Positions 10,984 through 20,775 of a DNA stretch of 64,000 nt are shown one piece after another. The stretch's first letter is position 1. Each line of letters opens with the position of its first letter. Position numbers and translations under genes: made by a program. Source of the DNA: Sphingomonas sp. Leaf32 (GTDB taxonomy: Bacteria; Pseudomonadota; Alphaproteobacteria; Sphingomonadales; Sphingomonadaceae); assembly GCF_001421765.1 (NCBI RefSeq), contig NZ_LMLA01000001.1, positions 1,067,959-1,131,958 on the forward strand, read 5' to 3'. The notes under the pieces are model-generated. The model was not told the origin of the DNA, did no database searches, and saw only the letters and a list, made by a program, of their open reading frames with translations.

Positions 10984-12165
10984 ATGAACCCCGCTGCGCG
11001 TACGCAGGCGGCGATCGATCTCGTCGATGCGATCATCGACGCGGCACGCGGCGGCGGGGCGGCGGCAGATCAGATCACCAAGCGGTTCTTCGCTGCACGG
11101 CGCTATGCCGGATCGAAGGACCGTCGCGCGATCCGGACGCTCGCTTATGATGCCGTCCGTCGCTTCGGGGCGGTTCCTGTGACCGCGCGCGCCGCCATCG
11201 TCGCCATGGCCGACAGCGACGCCGATCTGGCGGCGACGTTCGACGGATCATCCTATGGCCCGTCGCTGATCGCCGTCGACGAAGCACGCGCCGAACCGGG
11301 TTACGCTCCGGCATGGCTGGTCGACGCCTTCCGGGCATCGGGGCTGGACGACAGTGATCTTGCCGCCTTGCTGGAGCGTGCGCCGCTCGACATCCGCGTG
11401 AATCGCCTGCGCGCGGATCGGGATGCGGTCCTGTCCGAATTGGGCGGTGATCCGGCGGCGGATTTGTCCGACGCGATCCGGCTGCCGGCCGATACCCCGC
11501 TCGACCAAGGCGAGGCGCTGCACGACGGCCGGGCGGAAGTGCAGGATTACGGCAGCCAGATCGTCTCGCTGGCGGTCGGCGCGATGCCGGACGGCTTCGC
11601 CATCGACCTGTGCGCCGGCGGCGGCGGCAAGACACTGGCCATCGCCGCGCAGATGGCGGGGCGGGGACGTATCCTCGCCACCGATACCGACCGCGCACGC
11701 CTGTCGCGCCTTGCCCCGCGGGCGGCGCGTGCCGGCGTCACCATCGCCGAACCGCGACTGCTCGATCCGGGCAAGGAGGCGGTGATGCTGTCCGACGTCG
11801 CCGGACAGGCGGATTGGGTGATGGTCGATGCGCCCTGCTCGGGCACCGGCACTTGGCGGCGCAATCCGGAGGCACGCTGGCGGCTGACTCCCGACCGGCT
11901 CGACCGGGTGGTCGCGACGCAGGCGCGGCTGCTCGACGTCGCCGCCGGGCTGACCGCACCCACCGGTACGATCACCTATGTCGTCTGCTCGCTGCTGGAT
12001 GCCGAGGGTGCGGGGCAGGTCGATGCGTTTCTGTCGCGCCACCCCGATTGGCACGCGCTGCCGCTTGCATTGCCGCGCGGCCGCGTCCACGGTCGGGGAA
12101 TGCGCCTGACCCCGGCATCCGATTCAACCGACGGCTTCTTCGTCGCACGGCTCGGCCGGGCCTGA
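10984..12165 (+). CDS. RsmB/NOP-family 16S rRNA (cytosine-C5) methyltransferase
   Basis: An S-adenosylmethionine-dependent RNA m5C methyltransferase of 393 residues, probably acting on 16S rRNA. The N-terminal NusB-like helical region (residues 1-140) is followed by the Rossmann domain: AIDLCAGGGGKTLAIAAQMA (SAM motif I), ILATDTDRARL, MVDAPCSGTGTWRRNPEARW (motif IV with the release cysteine) and ITYVVCSLLDAEG (motif VI with the catalytic cysteine). Both cysteines are in place, so it should be active. AGGA precedes the ATG at a usual distance. Whether it is true RsmB (C967) or another NOP2-type enzyme cannot be told from sequence alone. Confidence 0.9.
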   Translation: MNPAARTQAAIDLVDAIIDAARGGGAAADQITKRFFAARRYAGSKDRRAIRTLAYDAVRRFGAVPVTARAAIVAMADSDADLAATFDGSSYGPSLIAVDEARAEPGYAPAWLVDAFRASGLDDSDLAALLERAPLDIRVNRLRADRDAVLSELGGDPAADLSDAIRLPADTPLDQGEALHDGRAEVQDYGSQIVSLAVGAMPDGFAIDLCAGGGGKTLAIAAQMAGRGRILATDTDRARLSRLAPRAARAGVTIAEPRLLDPGKEAVMLSDVAGQADWVMVDAPCSGTGTWRRNPEARWRLTPDRLDRVVATQARLLDVAAGLTAPTGTITYVVCSLLDAEGAGQVDAFLSRHPDWHALPLALPRGRVHGRGMRLTPASDSTDGFFVARLGRA

Positions 12166-12194
12166 GGGTGCCAGTCCCCCGGTCGGAGATGTTG

Positions 12195-12716
12195 ATGCGG
12201 TTCACCTCGGTTTCGGTCGCCGGCGCGCTCGTGCTGGTATGCGCATCGGCGTCGCTCAGCGGTCAACGTCCCGACAATCAGGTCGATCCGCAATCGATGG
12301 CGCTGCTGCAACAAGGGCGCGCGGCACAGGCGGCGGGCGATACCAGCGGCGCTACCGGCCTGATCGAAAGCGCGCTGGTGATCGATCCGCGCAATCGCGC
12401 CGCCTACATCACGCTCGCCGACATCGCGCGGGTGCAGGGGCTGCCGGGCAAGTCGATCCGCCTCTACCGCGAGGCGCTGAGCCTCGAGCCGAACGACGTC
12501 GCCGCGCTGAAGGGTGAGGGCGAGGCGTTGGTGCAGAAGGGCGCCGTGACCAAGGCGCGCGACACGCTGGCCAAGCTGAAGACCGTCTGCGGCGCAACCT
12601 GTCCCGCCGCGAACGAACTCGCCGCCGTCATCGCCCAGGGACCGCCGGTTACGGCGACCGCGCAGCAGACCCCGGCGGCTGTTCCGGGTGCCCCGGTGCC
12701 TGCGACGCCGCAATAA
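12195..12716 (+). CDS. exported TPR-repeat protein
   Basis: A 173-residue protein with an N-terminal signal peptide (MRFTSVSVAGALVLVCASA) and three tetratricopeptide-like units over residues 38-130 (for example ALVIDPRNRAAYITLADIAR, SIRLYREALSLEPNDVAALK, GEALVQKGAVTKARDTLAKL). The tail is rich in Pro, Ala and Thr. TPR proteins bind partner proteins; the partner here is unknown. The start at 12195 is preferred to ATG at 12189 because GGAG (12185-12188) is correctly spaced for it. It follows the RsmB-like gene after 29 bp and likely shares its transcript. Confidence 0.8.
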   Translation: MRFTSVSVAGALVLVCASASLSGQRPDNQVDPQSMALLQQGRAAQAAGDTSGATGLIESALVIDPRNRAAYITLADIARVQGLPGKSIRLYREALSLEPNDVAALKGEGEALVQKGAVTKARDTLAKLKTVCGATCPAANELAAVIAQGPPVTATAQQTPAAVPGAPVPATPQ

Positions 12717-12798
12717 GCCCTGTTGTCACCCCAGCGAAGGCTGGGGTTTCGCGGTTGTGGGGCGCTTCGCCGACCCGGCGCGTAGCAAGAAAGAATGT

Positions 12799-12956
12799 TT
12801 CACGCGAAGGCGCGGAGACGCGGAGGGGTTGCGTTTGCTGCGACCGTTTCCCGCGCCAGCGGCTTCATCATCCGCTACCACCAACGGCAAGGTCTCCCGT
12901 TCGCGCGCCGATTGTCGCGGACGAAACACCTCCGCGTCTCCGCGCCTCCGCGTGAA
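12799..12956. repeat. long imperfect inverted repeat (two 28-bp arms)
   Basis: Arms at 12799-12826 and 12929-12956 are near-exact reverse complements built around CGCGGAGACGCGGAGG, separated by about 100 bp. Further matching AAGAAAGAA / TTCTTTCTT stretches extend the pairing outward to roughly 12787-12975. It fills most of the gap between the convergent TPR and rsmA genes. A smaller CCCCAGCGAAGGCTGGGG palindrome lies just before it, at about 12729-12746. Confidence 0.8.
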
Positions 12957-12971
12957 CCCCAGACTTCTTTC

Positions 12972-13808
12972 TTACGAGCCGGATAAGACCCGCGCCAACG
13001 TCACGAACTCGACCACCGAAACCGTTTCCGCCCGCCGCGTAATATCGATCCCCACCGTTTCCGCCGCCTCGGTCGCGCCCGGCACCGCCTTCAGGCTCTG
13101 CCGCAGCATCTTGCGCCGCTGCCCGAACGCCGCCGCCGTCAGTCGTTCCAGCACCCTCAATGACACGCCCTCCGGCGCATCGGTCGGCACGACATGGACC
13201 ACGGCCGACATGACCTTGGGCGGCGGCGTGAAGGCGCTGCGATGGACCGGCATCGCGATCCGCGCCGTGCTGCGCCACTGGGCCAGCACGGCCAACCGGC
13301 CATAGGCGTCGTTGTTCGCGCTCGCCACGATCCGGTCGGCGACCTCGCGCTGGAACATCAGCGTCAGGCTCTGCCACCAGGGCCGCCAGTCGCTCGACAG
13401 CCAACCCACGAACAGCGCGGTGCCGACATTATAGGGCAGGTTCGACGCGATATGCGGCCGCCCCTCGAACAGTGACGGGGCATCGACTTCCAGCGCGTCG
13501 CCTTCGATCACACGCAACCGGCCGGGAAAGGCTGCGCCCAACTCCTCCAGCGCGGGAATACAACGACGGTCGCGCTCGATCGCGGTGACCCTGGCCCCGG
13601 CCAGTAGCAGCGCACGGGTAAGTCCCCCTGGACCGGGGCCGACCTCCAGCACTTCCTGATCGTGCAGGTCGCCCGGCACGCGCGCGATCCGGTCGAGCAG
13701 TTGCTGGTCGAACAGGAAATTCTGCCCCAGCGCCTTGTTCGCCGACAGGCCATGACGCTGGATAACGTCGCGCAGCGGCGGCAGCGTGGTAAGCGGTGCG
13801 ACGGTCAC
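12972..13808 (-). CDS. rsmA: 16S rRNA (A1518/A1519-N6) dimethyltransferase
   Basis: Dimethylates two adjacent adenines in helix 45 of 16S rRNA during small-subunit maturation (KsgA). The 278-residue protein shows [20 protein letters not shown], the SAM motif [32 protein letters not shown], the catalytic [14 protein letters not shown] motif and the C-terminal [16 protein letters not shown]. It starts at GTG 13808, overlapping the pdxA stop by four bases (GTGA), so it is the last gene of the lptD-surA-pdxA-rsmA operon, an arrangement shared with many proteobacteria. Confidence 0.97.
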   Translation of the reverse strand: MTVAPLTTLPPLRDVIQRHGLSANKALGQNFLFDQQLLDRIARVPGDLHDQEVLEVGPGPGGLTRALLLAGARVTAIERDRRCIPALEELGAAFPGRLRVIEGDALEVDAPSLFEGRPHIASNLPYNVGTALFVGWLSSDWRPWWQSLTLMFQREVADRIVASANNDAYGRLAVLAQWRSTARIAMPVHRSAFTPPPKVMSAVVHVVPTDAPEGVSLRVLERLTAAAFGQRRKMLRQSLKAVPGATEAAETVGIDITRRAETVSVVEFVTLARVLSGS

Positions 13809-14803
13809 AGGGCGGCGGCGCGCCGGGCGGCGGCTTCGCCCGCCATGCGGATCGCGGCGATCATCGCACCCGGTTCGGCCCGGTCCTGGCCGGCGATGTC
13901 GAACGCCGTGCCATGGTCGGGTGACGTGCGTACGATCGGCAGGCCCAGCGTGATGTTCACGCCATCGTCGAAATGCAGCGTCTTGATCGGGATCAGCGCC
14001 TGATCGTGATAGGCGCACAGGGCCGCATCGTATCTGGCCCGCGCGCGCGGATGGAACATCGTGTCTGCGGCCAGCGGCCCGACGATGTCGATCCCCTCGG
14101 CCTGCAGCCGGGCGACGGCGGGCTGCATCACCTCGATCTCCTCACGACCGATCGCGCCCCCCTCGCCGGCATGGGGATTCAACCCCGCCAGTGCCAGCCG
14201 GGGGTTCTCGATCCCGAAATCGCGCACCAGCCCGCGTGCCGTCGCCCGTGCCCGCGCGACGATCAGCTCGACCGTCAGCGCCGTCGGCACGGCGGCCAGC
14301 GGTTCGTGGATCGTGATCGGCACCACCCGCAGCGTCGGACCGGCCAGCATCATCACCGCATTCTCGCGCGCCACGCCGCAACGTTCGGCGACGAATTCGG
14401 TCTGCCCGGGATAGTTGAAGCCGATCCGGTACAGTTCGGCCTTGGAAATGGGCGCGGTCACCAGCCCTGACGCGGCGTCCGATCGCGCCAGTCCCGCCGC
14501 CATTTCGAGCGACTGGAGCGCACACCGCGCACCCTCGACGTCTGGTCGACCAGGTACGATGAAGCCGCCATCGACTACCGACACGACGGGCAGCGCGCGA
14601 CGGAATACTGCCGGCGCGTCGAGTGGATCGTCGATCCGCTCGACCGGTCCCGCCCAGACCTGGGAGATCGCGCGAACGTCACCGACCGCGAAGAAGCAGG
14701 GCAACGCCTCGCTGTCGCGGCGCGCCCATGCCTTGGCGATCACCTCCGGACCGATGCCGGCCGGGTCGCCCATCGAAATGGCGAGCGGAGCGACCATCGG
14801 CAT
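13805..14803 (-). CDS. pdxA: 4-hydroxythreonine-4-phosphate dehydrogenase
   Basis: Oxidises 4-phosphohydroxy-L-threonine in pyridoxal 5'-phosphate synthesis. The 332-residue protein shows [20 protein letters not shown] at the N-terminus, [39 protein letters not shown] (metal-ligand His) and [19 protein letters not shown] (second His region), followed by [15 protein letters not shown]. All these are family hallmarks. It lies 13 bp downstream of surA and overlaps rsmA by four bases. Confidence 0.97.
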   Translation of the reverse strand: MPMVAPLAISMGDPAGIGPEVIAKAWARRDSEALPCFFAVGDVRAISQVWAGPVERIDDPLDAPAVFRRALPVVSVVDGGFIVPGRPDVEGARCALQSLEMAAGLARSDAASGLVTAPISKAELYRIGFNYPGQTEFVAERCGVARENAVMMLAGPTLRVVPITIHEPLAAVPTALTVELIVARARATARGLVRDFGIENPRLALAGLNPHAGEGGAIGREEIEVMQPAVARLQAEGIDIVGPLAADTMFHPRARARYDAALCAYHDQALIPIKTLHFDDGVNITLGLPIVRTSPDHGTAFDIAGQDRAEPGAMIAAIRMAGEAAARRAAAL

Positions 14804-14816
14804 CCGGCCCGTTCCC

Positions 14817-16196
14817 TCAGCGATACTCGATCACCGCATCGCGCCGCAGATCGCGCATCATGCGCTGGGCGCGCAGGTTGACGCGCTCCTGCTCCAGCCC
14901 CTGCTGGATCTGCGCCGCAGAAGGAATGCCGGCGGTGCGCGGGTCTTCGCGACCGCACAGGATCAGCACGCGCACGCCGTCCTTGGGCGAACCGAACGGC
15001 GGGGTCGCCTGTCCGACGTTCAGCTTCAGGATGATGTCCTGCAATGCCGGCGGCAGGCTACGCAGCACGACCGCATCGTTGTCGACCACTTCGGCCTTCT
15101 GTGCCTGCGCGATCTTGGTCGCGTCGCCGCAGCCCCGGATCGCCTGCGTCGCTGTGGTGAAGGCGGCGACCTTCGCGCTCGCCTGCGCCTCGGTCGTGCC
15201 GGCGGGGAAGGGCAGGAACAGCTGGCGCAGCGCCAGCTTCGCGTCGCGCGGATCGGCCATCAGCACCTGCCGCTTGTCGGCAAGGTACAGGATCGAATAG
15301 CCGCCGGGCACCTCGATCGGACCGGCGATCTGGCCGACCTGCATCTGCGTGGCGGCGCGCTGCAACTGGTCGGGCAGCATGTTGAGGCGTACGAAGCCCA
15401 GGTCGCCGCCGACCGCGCGGGTCGACGCTTCGGAGAAGTTGCGCGCGAAATATTCGAACGGTGCGCCTTGGCGGATCTGCTCGATCATCTTCTGCATCGC
15501 GCCCTGCACCTCGGCGGCGCGATCGGGCGTTGCCGCCATGTAGATTTCACGAAGACTATACTCTTCGGTACCCTTCGATTCTTCCATGCGTTTGATGACG
15601 GCGGCGACTTCCTCCTCGCCGACGTTCACGAACGGCTCGACCTGCCGCCGCAGCAGCCGGCTCCACGCCAGCTCGCCTTCGATCTGGCGACGCAGCGAGC
15701 GGTCCGACGATCCGACCGTGCGCAGATAGGTCCGCAGGCCCTCCGGCGTCTGATTGAAGCGCTGCTTGGCCAGGCGCGTGAAGCTCTGCTCCAGCTCCGC
15801 CGGCGTGACGGTGATGTCCTTGGCCTTGGCCTGCTGGATCTGCAGCGTTTCGTCGATCAGCTGGCGCACGACCTGCGCGCGCAGCACTTCGCGATCCTCG
15901 GCGCTCAGCTTGTAATCGTTGAGCGCGACGATCAGCGCCATCCGCTGGTCGACGTCGGTGCCGGTCAGCACGGTGTCGTTCACGATCGCGGTCGGCTTGC
16001 GGATATTGGGGTCCAGCTTGCCGAAGATCGTCGGGTTGCCAGGCAGGTTCAGGTTCGCGCCGGGCACGTCCTGACCATCGCTGACCGTCTGGGCGGCCAG
16101 CGTTGCGGCGGCGGCGATCGCGACGAAACCGGCGATCGAACGGCCGATACGGCCGGCATTCACGATGTTCTTGGTCACTTGGTCGTCATATCCCAT
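14817..16196 (-). CDS. surA: periplasmic peptidyl-prolyl isomerase / chaperone SurA
   Basis: Chaperone that escorts outer-membrane proteins such as LptD through the periplasm. A hydrophobic segment (SIAGFVAIAAAATLAAQ) serves as signal; then comes a SurA N-terminal chaperone domain (IVNDTVLTGTDVDQRMALIV through RSLRRQIEGELAWSRLL), one clear parvulin domain (EYSLREIYMAA to GPIEVPGGYSILYLADKR), and a second, poorly conserved parvulin-like region to the C-terminus. 459 residues with the start at 16196; ATG at 16226 would add ten. No clear ribosome site marks either. Its place between lptD and pdxA supports the name. Confidence 0.92.
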   Translation of the reverse strand: MGYDDQVTKNIVNAGRIGRSIAGFVAIAAAATLAAQTVSDGQDVPGANLNLPGNPTIFGKLDPNIRKPTAIVNDTVLTGTDVDQRMALIVALNDYKLSAEDREVLRAQVVRQLIDETLQIQQAKAKDITVTPAELEQSFTRLAKQRFNQTPEGLRTYLRTVGSSDRSLRRQIEGELAWSRLLRRQVEPFVNVGEEEVAAVIKRMEESKGTEEYSLREIYMAATPDRAAEVQGAMQKMIEQIRQGAPFEYFARNFSEASTRAVGGDLGFVRLNMLPDQLQRAATQMQVGQIAGPIEVPGGYSILYLADKRQVLMADPRDAKLALRQLFLPFPAGTTEAQASAKVAAFTTATQAIRGCGDATKIAQAQKAEVVDNDAVVLRSLPPALQDIILKLNVGQATPPFGSPKDGVRVLILCGREDPRTAGIPSAAQIQQGLEQERVNLRAQRMMRDLRRDAVIEYR

Positions 16197-16264
16197 GCGC
16201 GGATGGTCAGGGCGGTGCCGCATCATTCGGGCAAATTCATGACCCGCCGCGCCTGAACAGAGCC

Positions 16265-18502
16265 TTATCGTCCCAGGTTCTTCAATGCCAGCGTTACGAG
16301 ATAGCTGCTACCGTTCCGCGCATCGCCGATCCGCTGATAGTCCCGCTTCCACGTCAGGCCCAGCCGCAGGCAGTCGTCCTCATACTGGACACCCACGCGG
16401 TGGCGGATCGGATCGAAGCCATCGGAAATCGACAGCGAATCCTCCGACTTGTCGGTCAGGTCGATCGTTGCGGAGGCAAAGGCGGACCAGAACGGCCCGA
16501 ACGCGGCGCGCCCGGCGACGCGCACTTCCTCGCGGTCCTGCAAATCCTCCAGCTCGTCAATGTCGCGGTTCAGGCGCAGATAGCCGACCTGCACATAGGT
16601 CCGTCGGCTGCCCACTGTGGCATCCAGTTCGTTTCGGCGGATTTTTAATCCGTCCTTGTCCAGCCGGTAGCGGTGGGTGAAGGTGACAAGCTCGCGAAAG
16701 CGGATGTCGGTGCGCCCGACGAAATCCGAAAACCGATCGTCCAGCCCCGTCCCGCTCGGCAGGATGCTGGCCCGCTGGCTCGCGCGATAGCTTTGCCCGA
16801 TCGTAGCCGACACCGCGACGCCTGGCAGGTCGAGCGCATAGTCGAGGCCATAGGTGACGCGCGACGAATCCTCGAACCGATCATATCCGGCGAAGCGGTT
16901 GAGCGCGAAGAGGTTCGAATCCTCCAGATCGACCGCGCGGGCATCCTCGTTCGGCACGGCGAGGTTGGCGATCTTCGGCGACGCCACCAGCTGCACGCGC
17001 GGGCTGATCCGCTGGGTGCCGCGGCCGATCGCGCCGATGAACGGCCACCGCACGTCGACCGCCACCGCCGCGATTCCGCGCGGGGTGAAGCCTTCGTCCC
17101 CGCGATAGCTCAGCACCGCCGTATCGATGGTGTCGCGCGCATTATAGGCATCGGCGCGGGCATAGGCGGTGAACGTCACCTCCTGCCCCAGCGGCGTATA
17201 GCGCGTCAGGTCCCAGCGCGCGGCGGCAAAGGCGCGCTGCGTCTCCTGCCCCTCGCTGCGGCTGATCGCCAGCGTGTTCAACTGCACCTGCGCGATGCCG
17301 CCCAGCAACCCGTTGAAGCGGCGGCGATAATCGATCTCGGGCAGCGCGACCGGCTGCATCCCCTGATCGTCGCCGACCCGCAAAGTCTGCACCGCCCAGC
17401 CGCTAATCGTCAGCATCGAATCGCGGTCGATCCGCTCGACCGTCACGTTGTTGCGCAGCCGGTCGTCGCGCGAAATGTCATAGCGGCGCAGGAAGGTCTG
17501 GTCGGTCGCGTAGCGCAGCGACCCCGACACGCCCCAGTTCGGGTCCAGCTGGAACCGTCCGACCGCATCGACATAGCCGCGGAACGACCGCTCGGTCCCG
17601 GTCGGCGATGCGCCCAGCACCAGATCGTCGCTGCGCCGGCTGACCGTGCCATAGCCCTGCACGCGATATGCGCCCTTGGTGGTCAGCGAGCGATAGTCGG
17701 CCTGCAGCATCGGCAGCACGGCGGTAAAGACGTGCGGGGTGATCGTCAGGTCGCGGTTGGGCGCGAGGTTGAAATAATAGGGGACCGCGACTTCCAGCCC
17801 GTTGACCCGGTCGAGCCGGATCGACGGCGCCAGCAGCCCCGAATCGCTGCCGTCACCGATTGAATGCGAAAAGGACGGCAGCGGGATCGTCGGCAGGCCG
17901 AAGATGGTCAGCCCCGCGCCGGTATAGCGGATGCGCTTGCGCGTCGGGTCGTAGCGGACCTTCAGCGCGGTGATCTTCCACGACGGTTCCTTGGGACACC
18001 CGGCTGAGTTGGTCACCGAACAGGGCGTATAGGCGGCGCTTTCCACCGTCACGACGCCATTTTCCGACCGGGTACCGCGCTTCGCCGCGATCCGGCCGCC
18101 TTCGTCGAGGACGACCAGCATATTGTCGACCGCCCCGTCCTTCAGGCTGTCGGTCAGTTCGATCCGGTCGCCATAGGCGATGTCGCCCTGCGGGTTGGTG
18201 ATCGCGATGTTGCCGTCGGCGACGACCTGTCCGGTCTTGCGGTTCCACGTCACCCGGTCGGCGCGCAGCCGGTTGCCGTCGCGCAACAGCCGCACTTCCC
18301 CGGTCGCGGTCACGACGTCGGCGTTGCTGTCATATTGCAGCAGGTCGGACGAAAAATCGATCTGGTCCTCGCTCGCCGGCGTCGGCAGCGCGCTTTCGGG
18401 CGGCGGGGGCGGAAGGCTACGATCCTGCAGGTCCTGTGCGACCGCAGGGCCGGCGATCGCCAGCGTCAGGCCAAGGGCAAGCGACCCCAACGAACGCTTC
18501 AC
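16265..18502 (-). CDS. lptD: LPS-assembly outer-membrane protein LptD
   Basis: The outer-membrane beta-barrel of the Lpt machine that inserts lipopolysaccharide into the outer leaflet. A signal peptide (VKRSLGSLALGLTLAIAGPA then VAQ) leads to the OstA/LptA-like jellyroll domain (FSSDLLQYDSNADVVTATGE, RADRVTWNRKTGQVVADGNI), then the long LptD barrel ending at LVTLALKNLGR with the usual C-terminal strand. 745 residues, a common length. GTG at 18502 is chosen because it begins the signal peptide and has a purine-rich site upstream. In sphingomonads the cargo is often lipooligosaccharide; glycosphingolipids need other systems. First gene of the surA-pdxA-rsmA operon. Confidence 0.95.
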   Translation of the reverse strand: MKRSLGSLALGLTLAIAGPAVAQDLQDRSLPPPPPESALPTPASEDQIDFSSDLLQYDSNADVVTATGEVRLLRDGNRLRADRVTWNRKTGQVVADGNIAITNPQGDIAYGDRIELTDSLKDGAVDNMLVVLDEGGRIAAKRGTRSENGVVTVESAAYTPCSVTNSAGCPKEPSWKITALKVRYDPTRKRIRYTGAGLTIFGLPTIPLPSFSHSIGDGSDSGLLAPSIRLDRVNGLEVAVPYYFNLAPNRDLTITPHVFTAVLPMLQADYRSLTTKGAYRVQGYGTVSRRSDDLVLGASPTGTERSFRGYVDAVGRFQLDPNWGVSGSLRYATDQTFLRRYDISRDDRLRNNVTVERIDRDSMLTISGWAVQTLRVGDDQGMQPVALPEIDYRRRFNGLLGGIAQVQLNTLAISRSEGQETQRAFAAARWDLTRYTPLGQEVTFTAYARADAYNARDTIDTAVLSYRGDEGFTPRGIAAVAVDVRWPFIGAIGRGTQRISPRVQLVASPKIANLAVPNEDARAVDLEDSNLFALNRFAGYDRFEDSSRVTYGLDYALDLPGVAVSATIGQSYRASQRASILPSGTGLDDRFSDFVGRTDIRFRELVTFTHRYRLDKDGLKIRRNELDATVGSRRTYVQVGYLRLNRDIDELEDLQDREEVRVAGRAAFGPFWSAFASATIDLTDKSEDSLSISDGFDPIRHRVGVQYEDDCLRLGLTWKRDYQRIGDARNGSSYLVTLALKNLGR

Positions 18503-18666
18503 TAGTCTCGCTTCCCCAAACCGTTGCCGCCCGACATGCGGACGTTCGTTCCGCGCTATTGCATCGTGCGGCCGGAACCGCAATCGCCCTTGGCCCGCTT
18601 TACCTCCGCATCGCGAGGGGCCTAGAAGGTGCCCGCGCCCTGTGCGCCACTGTCCAGAGGAAACCC

Positions 18667-20142
18667 ATGTCGATTTCGATCCAGTTCGCTTCCCAGCGGG
18701 GAACCGCCACCGCCCTCGTCCTGCCCATCGCCACCGGCGGACTGGACCGGATCGACGCGGCGGGTCTGGAGCCGCAGGTCGCGACCCTCGTGGCCGGCGC
18801 CGCCCGCGCCGGACGCTTCGATGGCGAGGCCGGATCGATGGCCGAAATCTTCGTTCCCGGTGAGGGCGAGAGCGCCGGTCGTCTCATACTGCTCGGCATT
18901 GGTGATGGCGAGGGGGCGTCGCTGGAAAAGGCCGGCGGCGCGCTCACCGGTCGCTTCCTCCTGTCGGGCCTGACCGACCTGACCGTCGACTTCACCGGCA
19001 CCGACGCCTCTGCAAAGGGTGTTGCCCGCTTCGCTGCCACGGCGGCACAGCGCGGCTGGCGACAGGACGCCTATCGTACCAAGATGCCCGAAAAGTCGAA
19101 GCCGACCCTGACCGGCCTGACCATCGTCGGCGCGCCTGACGGGATCGACGACGCCTTCGTCGCGGCCGATGCGATCACCAAGGGGCTGGACCTTACCCGC
19201 ACCCTCGTCACCGATCCGCCCAACATCCTCTATCCGGTCAGCTTCGTCGAGAAGTGCCGCGAACTTGAGGCGCTGGGCGTCGAACTGACCATTCTCGACG
19301 AACGCCAGATGGCCGAACTGGGCATGGGCGCGCTGCTGGGCGTCAGCCTCGGCTCCGAAAAGGAGGCGCGCCTGCTTGCCATCCGCTGGACCGGCAAGGG
19401 TGAAGGCGATGTCGACCTGGCCTTGGTCGGCAAGGGCGTGACCTTCGACACCGGCGGCATCTCGCTGAAGCCCGGACCCGGTATGGAGGACATGAAGTGG
19501 GACATGGGTGGCGCGGGCGCGGTCGCCGGCGCAATGAAGGCACTTGCCACCCGCAAGGCGAAGGCCAACGTGGTCGGCGTGGTCGGGCTGGTCGAGAACA
19601 TGCCCGATGGCAAGGCGCAGCGCCCGGGTGACGTCGTTACGTCGATGTCGGGCCAGACGATCGAGGTGCTGAACACCGACGCCGAAGGCCGCCTCGTCCT
19701 GTGCGACGTGCTGACTTGGGTACAGAAGACGCACAGCCCCAGGACGATCGTCGATCTCGCCACGCTGACCGGCGCGATGATTGTCTCGCTCGGCAGCGAG
19801 CATGGCGGCCTGTTTGCCAACGACGATTCGCTTGCCGACGAATTGCTGGCCGCTTCGCGCGAATCGGGCGACCTGTTGTGGCGCTTCCCGTTGTCGCCGG
19901 CCTATGACAAGCTGCTCGACAGCCCGATCGCCGACATGAAAAATATCGGCCCGCGCGGCGCCGGATCGATCACCGCCGCCCAGTTCCTGAAGCGCTATAT
20001 CGACGATGGCGTGCGCTGGGCACATCTCGACATCGCAGGGATGGTATGGGCCGACAAGCCGGGCAACCATCACGACAAGGGCGCGACCGGCTTTGGCGTG
20101 CGCCTGCTCGACCGGTTCGTGGCGGATAATTTCGAGGGGTAA
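18667..20142 (+). CDS. pepA: leucyl aminopeptidase (M17)
   Basis: Cytosolic two-metal aminopeptidase that releases N-terminal residues, often as a hexamer. The 491-residue protein has the N-terminal macro-like domain and the catalytic domain with LVGKGVTFDTGGISLKPGPG (Lys and Asp ligands), MEDMKWDMGGAGAVAGAMKA, and the M17 signature NTDAEGRLVLCD (Asp and Glu ligands, Arg). The C-terminal IGPRGAGSITAAQFLKRYID and THHDKGATG-like GNHHDKGATGFGVRLL are also present. GAGGAAA precedes the ATG at 18667. It diverges from lptD by 164 bp and is followed by a palindromic repeat. Confidence 0.96.
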   Translation: MSISIQFASQRGTATALVLPIATGGLDRIDAAGLEPQVATLVAGAARAGRFDGEAGSMAEIFVPGEGESAGRLILLGIGDGEGASLEKAGGALTGRFLLSGLTDLTVDFTGTDASAKGVARFAATAAQRGWRQDAYRTKMPEKSKPTLTGLTIVGAPDGIDDAFVAADAITKGLDLTRTLVTDPPNILYPVSFVEKCRELEALGVELTILDERQMAELGMGALLGVSLGSEKEARLLAIRWTGKGEGDVDLALVGKGVTFDTGGISLKPGPGMEDMKWDMGGAGAVAGAMKALATRKAKANVVGVVGLVENMPDGKAQRPGDVVTSMSGQTIEVLNTDAEGRLVLCDVLTWVQKTHSPRTIVDLATLTGAMIVSLGSEHGGLFANDDSLADELLAASRESGDLLWRFPLSPAYDKLLDSPIADMKNIGPRGAGSITAAQFLKRYIDDGVRWAHLDIAGMVWADKPGNHHDKGATGFGVRLLDRFVADNFEG

Positions 20143-20150
20143 GGCTGGCC

Positions 20151-20246
20151 GTCGTCCCGGCGAAGGCCGGGACCCATGGTTACGGGCGTTTACGGCTTCA
20201 TCGATAACATCTGTATCCATGGATTCCGGCCTGCGCCGGAATGACG
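20151..20246. repeat. REP-like inverted repeat pair, second copy
   Basis: Arms at 20151-20179 (core CCCGGCGAAGGCCGGG) and 20218-20246 (core TCCGGCCTGCGCCGGA) belong to the family seen at 3612-3706, and both copies have CCATGG next to the core. It separates pepA from holC, so holC may have its own promoter or read through. Confidence 0.75.
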
Positions 20247-20257
20247 GAAGCTAACAC

Positions 20258-20695
20258 ATGAAAGTCGACTTCTACCACCTGACCCGCAGCCCGCTCGACC
20301 GGGTGCTGCCGCGCATCGCCCAGCGGCTGCACGACGATGGTGAACGGCTGTTGCTGTTGTCCGATGATGCCGACCAGCGCCGTCACCTCGACATGCTGCT
20401 CTGGACCTACGCGCCGGACAGCTTCCTGCCCCATGCCGAAGCGGGCGCTGGCGACGACACGTTGCAGGCGGTGCTGATCGCGCCCGAACCGACCGACGCC
20501 AACGCCGCGCGCAACGTAGCGATCGTCGACGGCCGCTGGCGGGATGCGGCGCTGACGTTCGACCGCGCCTTCCACTTCTTCGGCGAGGATCACATCGCCG
20601 CCGCCCGCGCGGCATGGAAGGGGCTGGCCGAGCGCGAGGGCGTCGAACGCCGATACTGGCGGCAGGGCGATGGCGGCTGGGAACAGGCGGCGTAA
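20258..20695 (+). CDS. holC: DNA polymerase III chi subunit
   Basis: Clamp-loader accessory subunit that links the replisome to single-strand-binding protein. The 145-residue protein begins MKVDFYHLTRSPLDRVLPRI and carries LLLLSDDADQRRHLDMLLWT, SFLPHAEAGAGDD and a C-terminal YWRQGDGGWEQAA, all typical of the family. GGAAG precedes the ATG. No psi subunit gene (holD) is nearby, as is normal in alphaproteobacteria. Confidence 0.93.
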   Translation: MKVDFYHLTRSPLDRVLPRIAQRLHDDGERLLLLSDDADQRRHLDMLLWTYAPDSFLPHAEAGAGDDTLQAVLIAPEPTDANAARNVAIVDGRWRDAALTFDRAFHFFGEDHIAAARAAWKGLAEREGVERRYWRQGDGGWEQAA

Positions 20696-20775
20696 CGCTT
20701 GCCTGTCGCCCGCCACCCGACTAGGGGGACCGGCGAAACCCTTCCCACAACAAAAACGCAGGAGCCGCGACCGCC

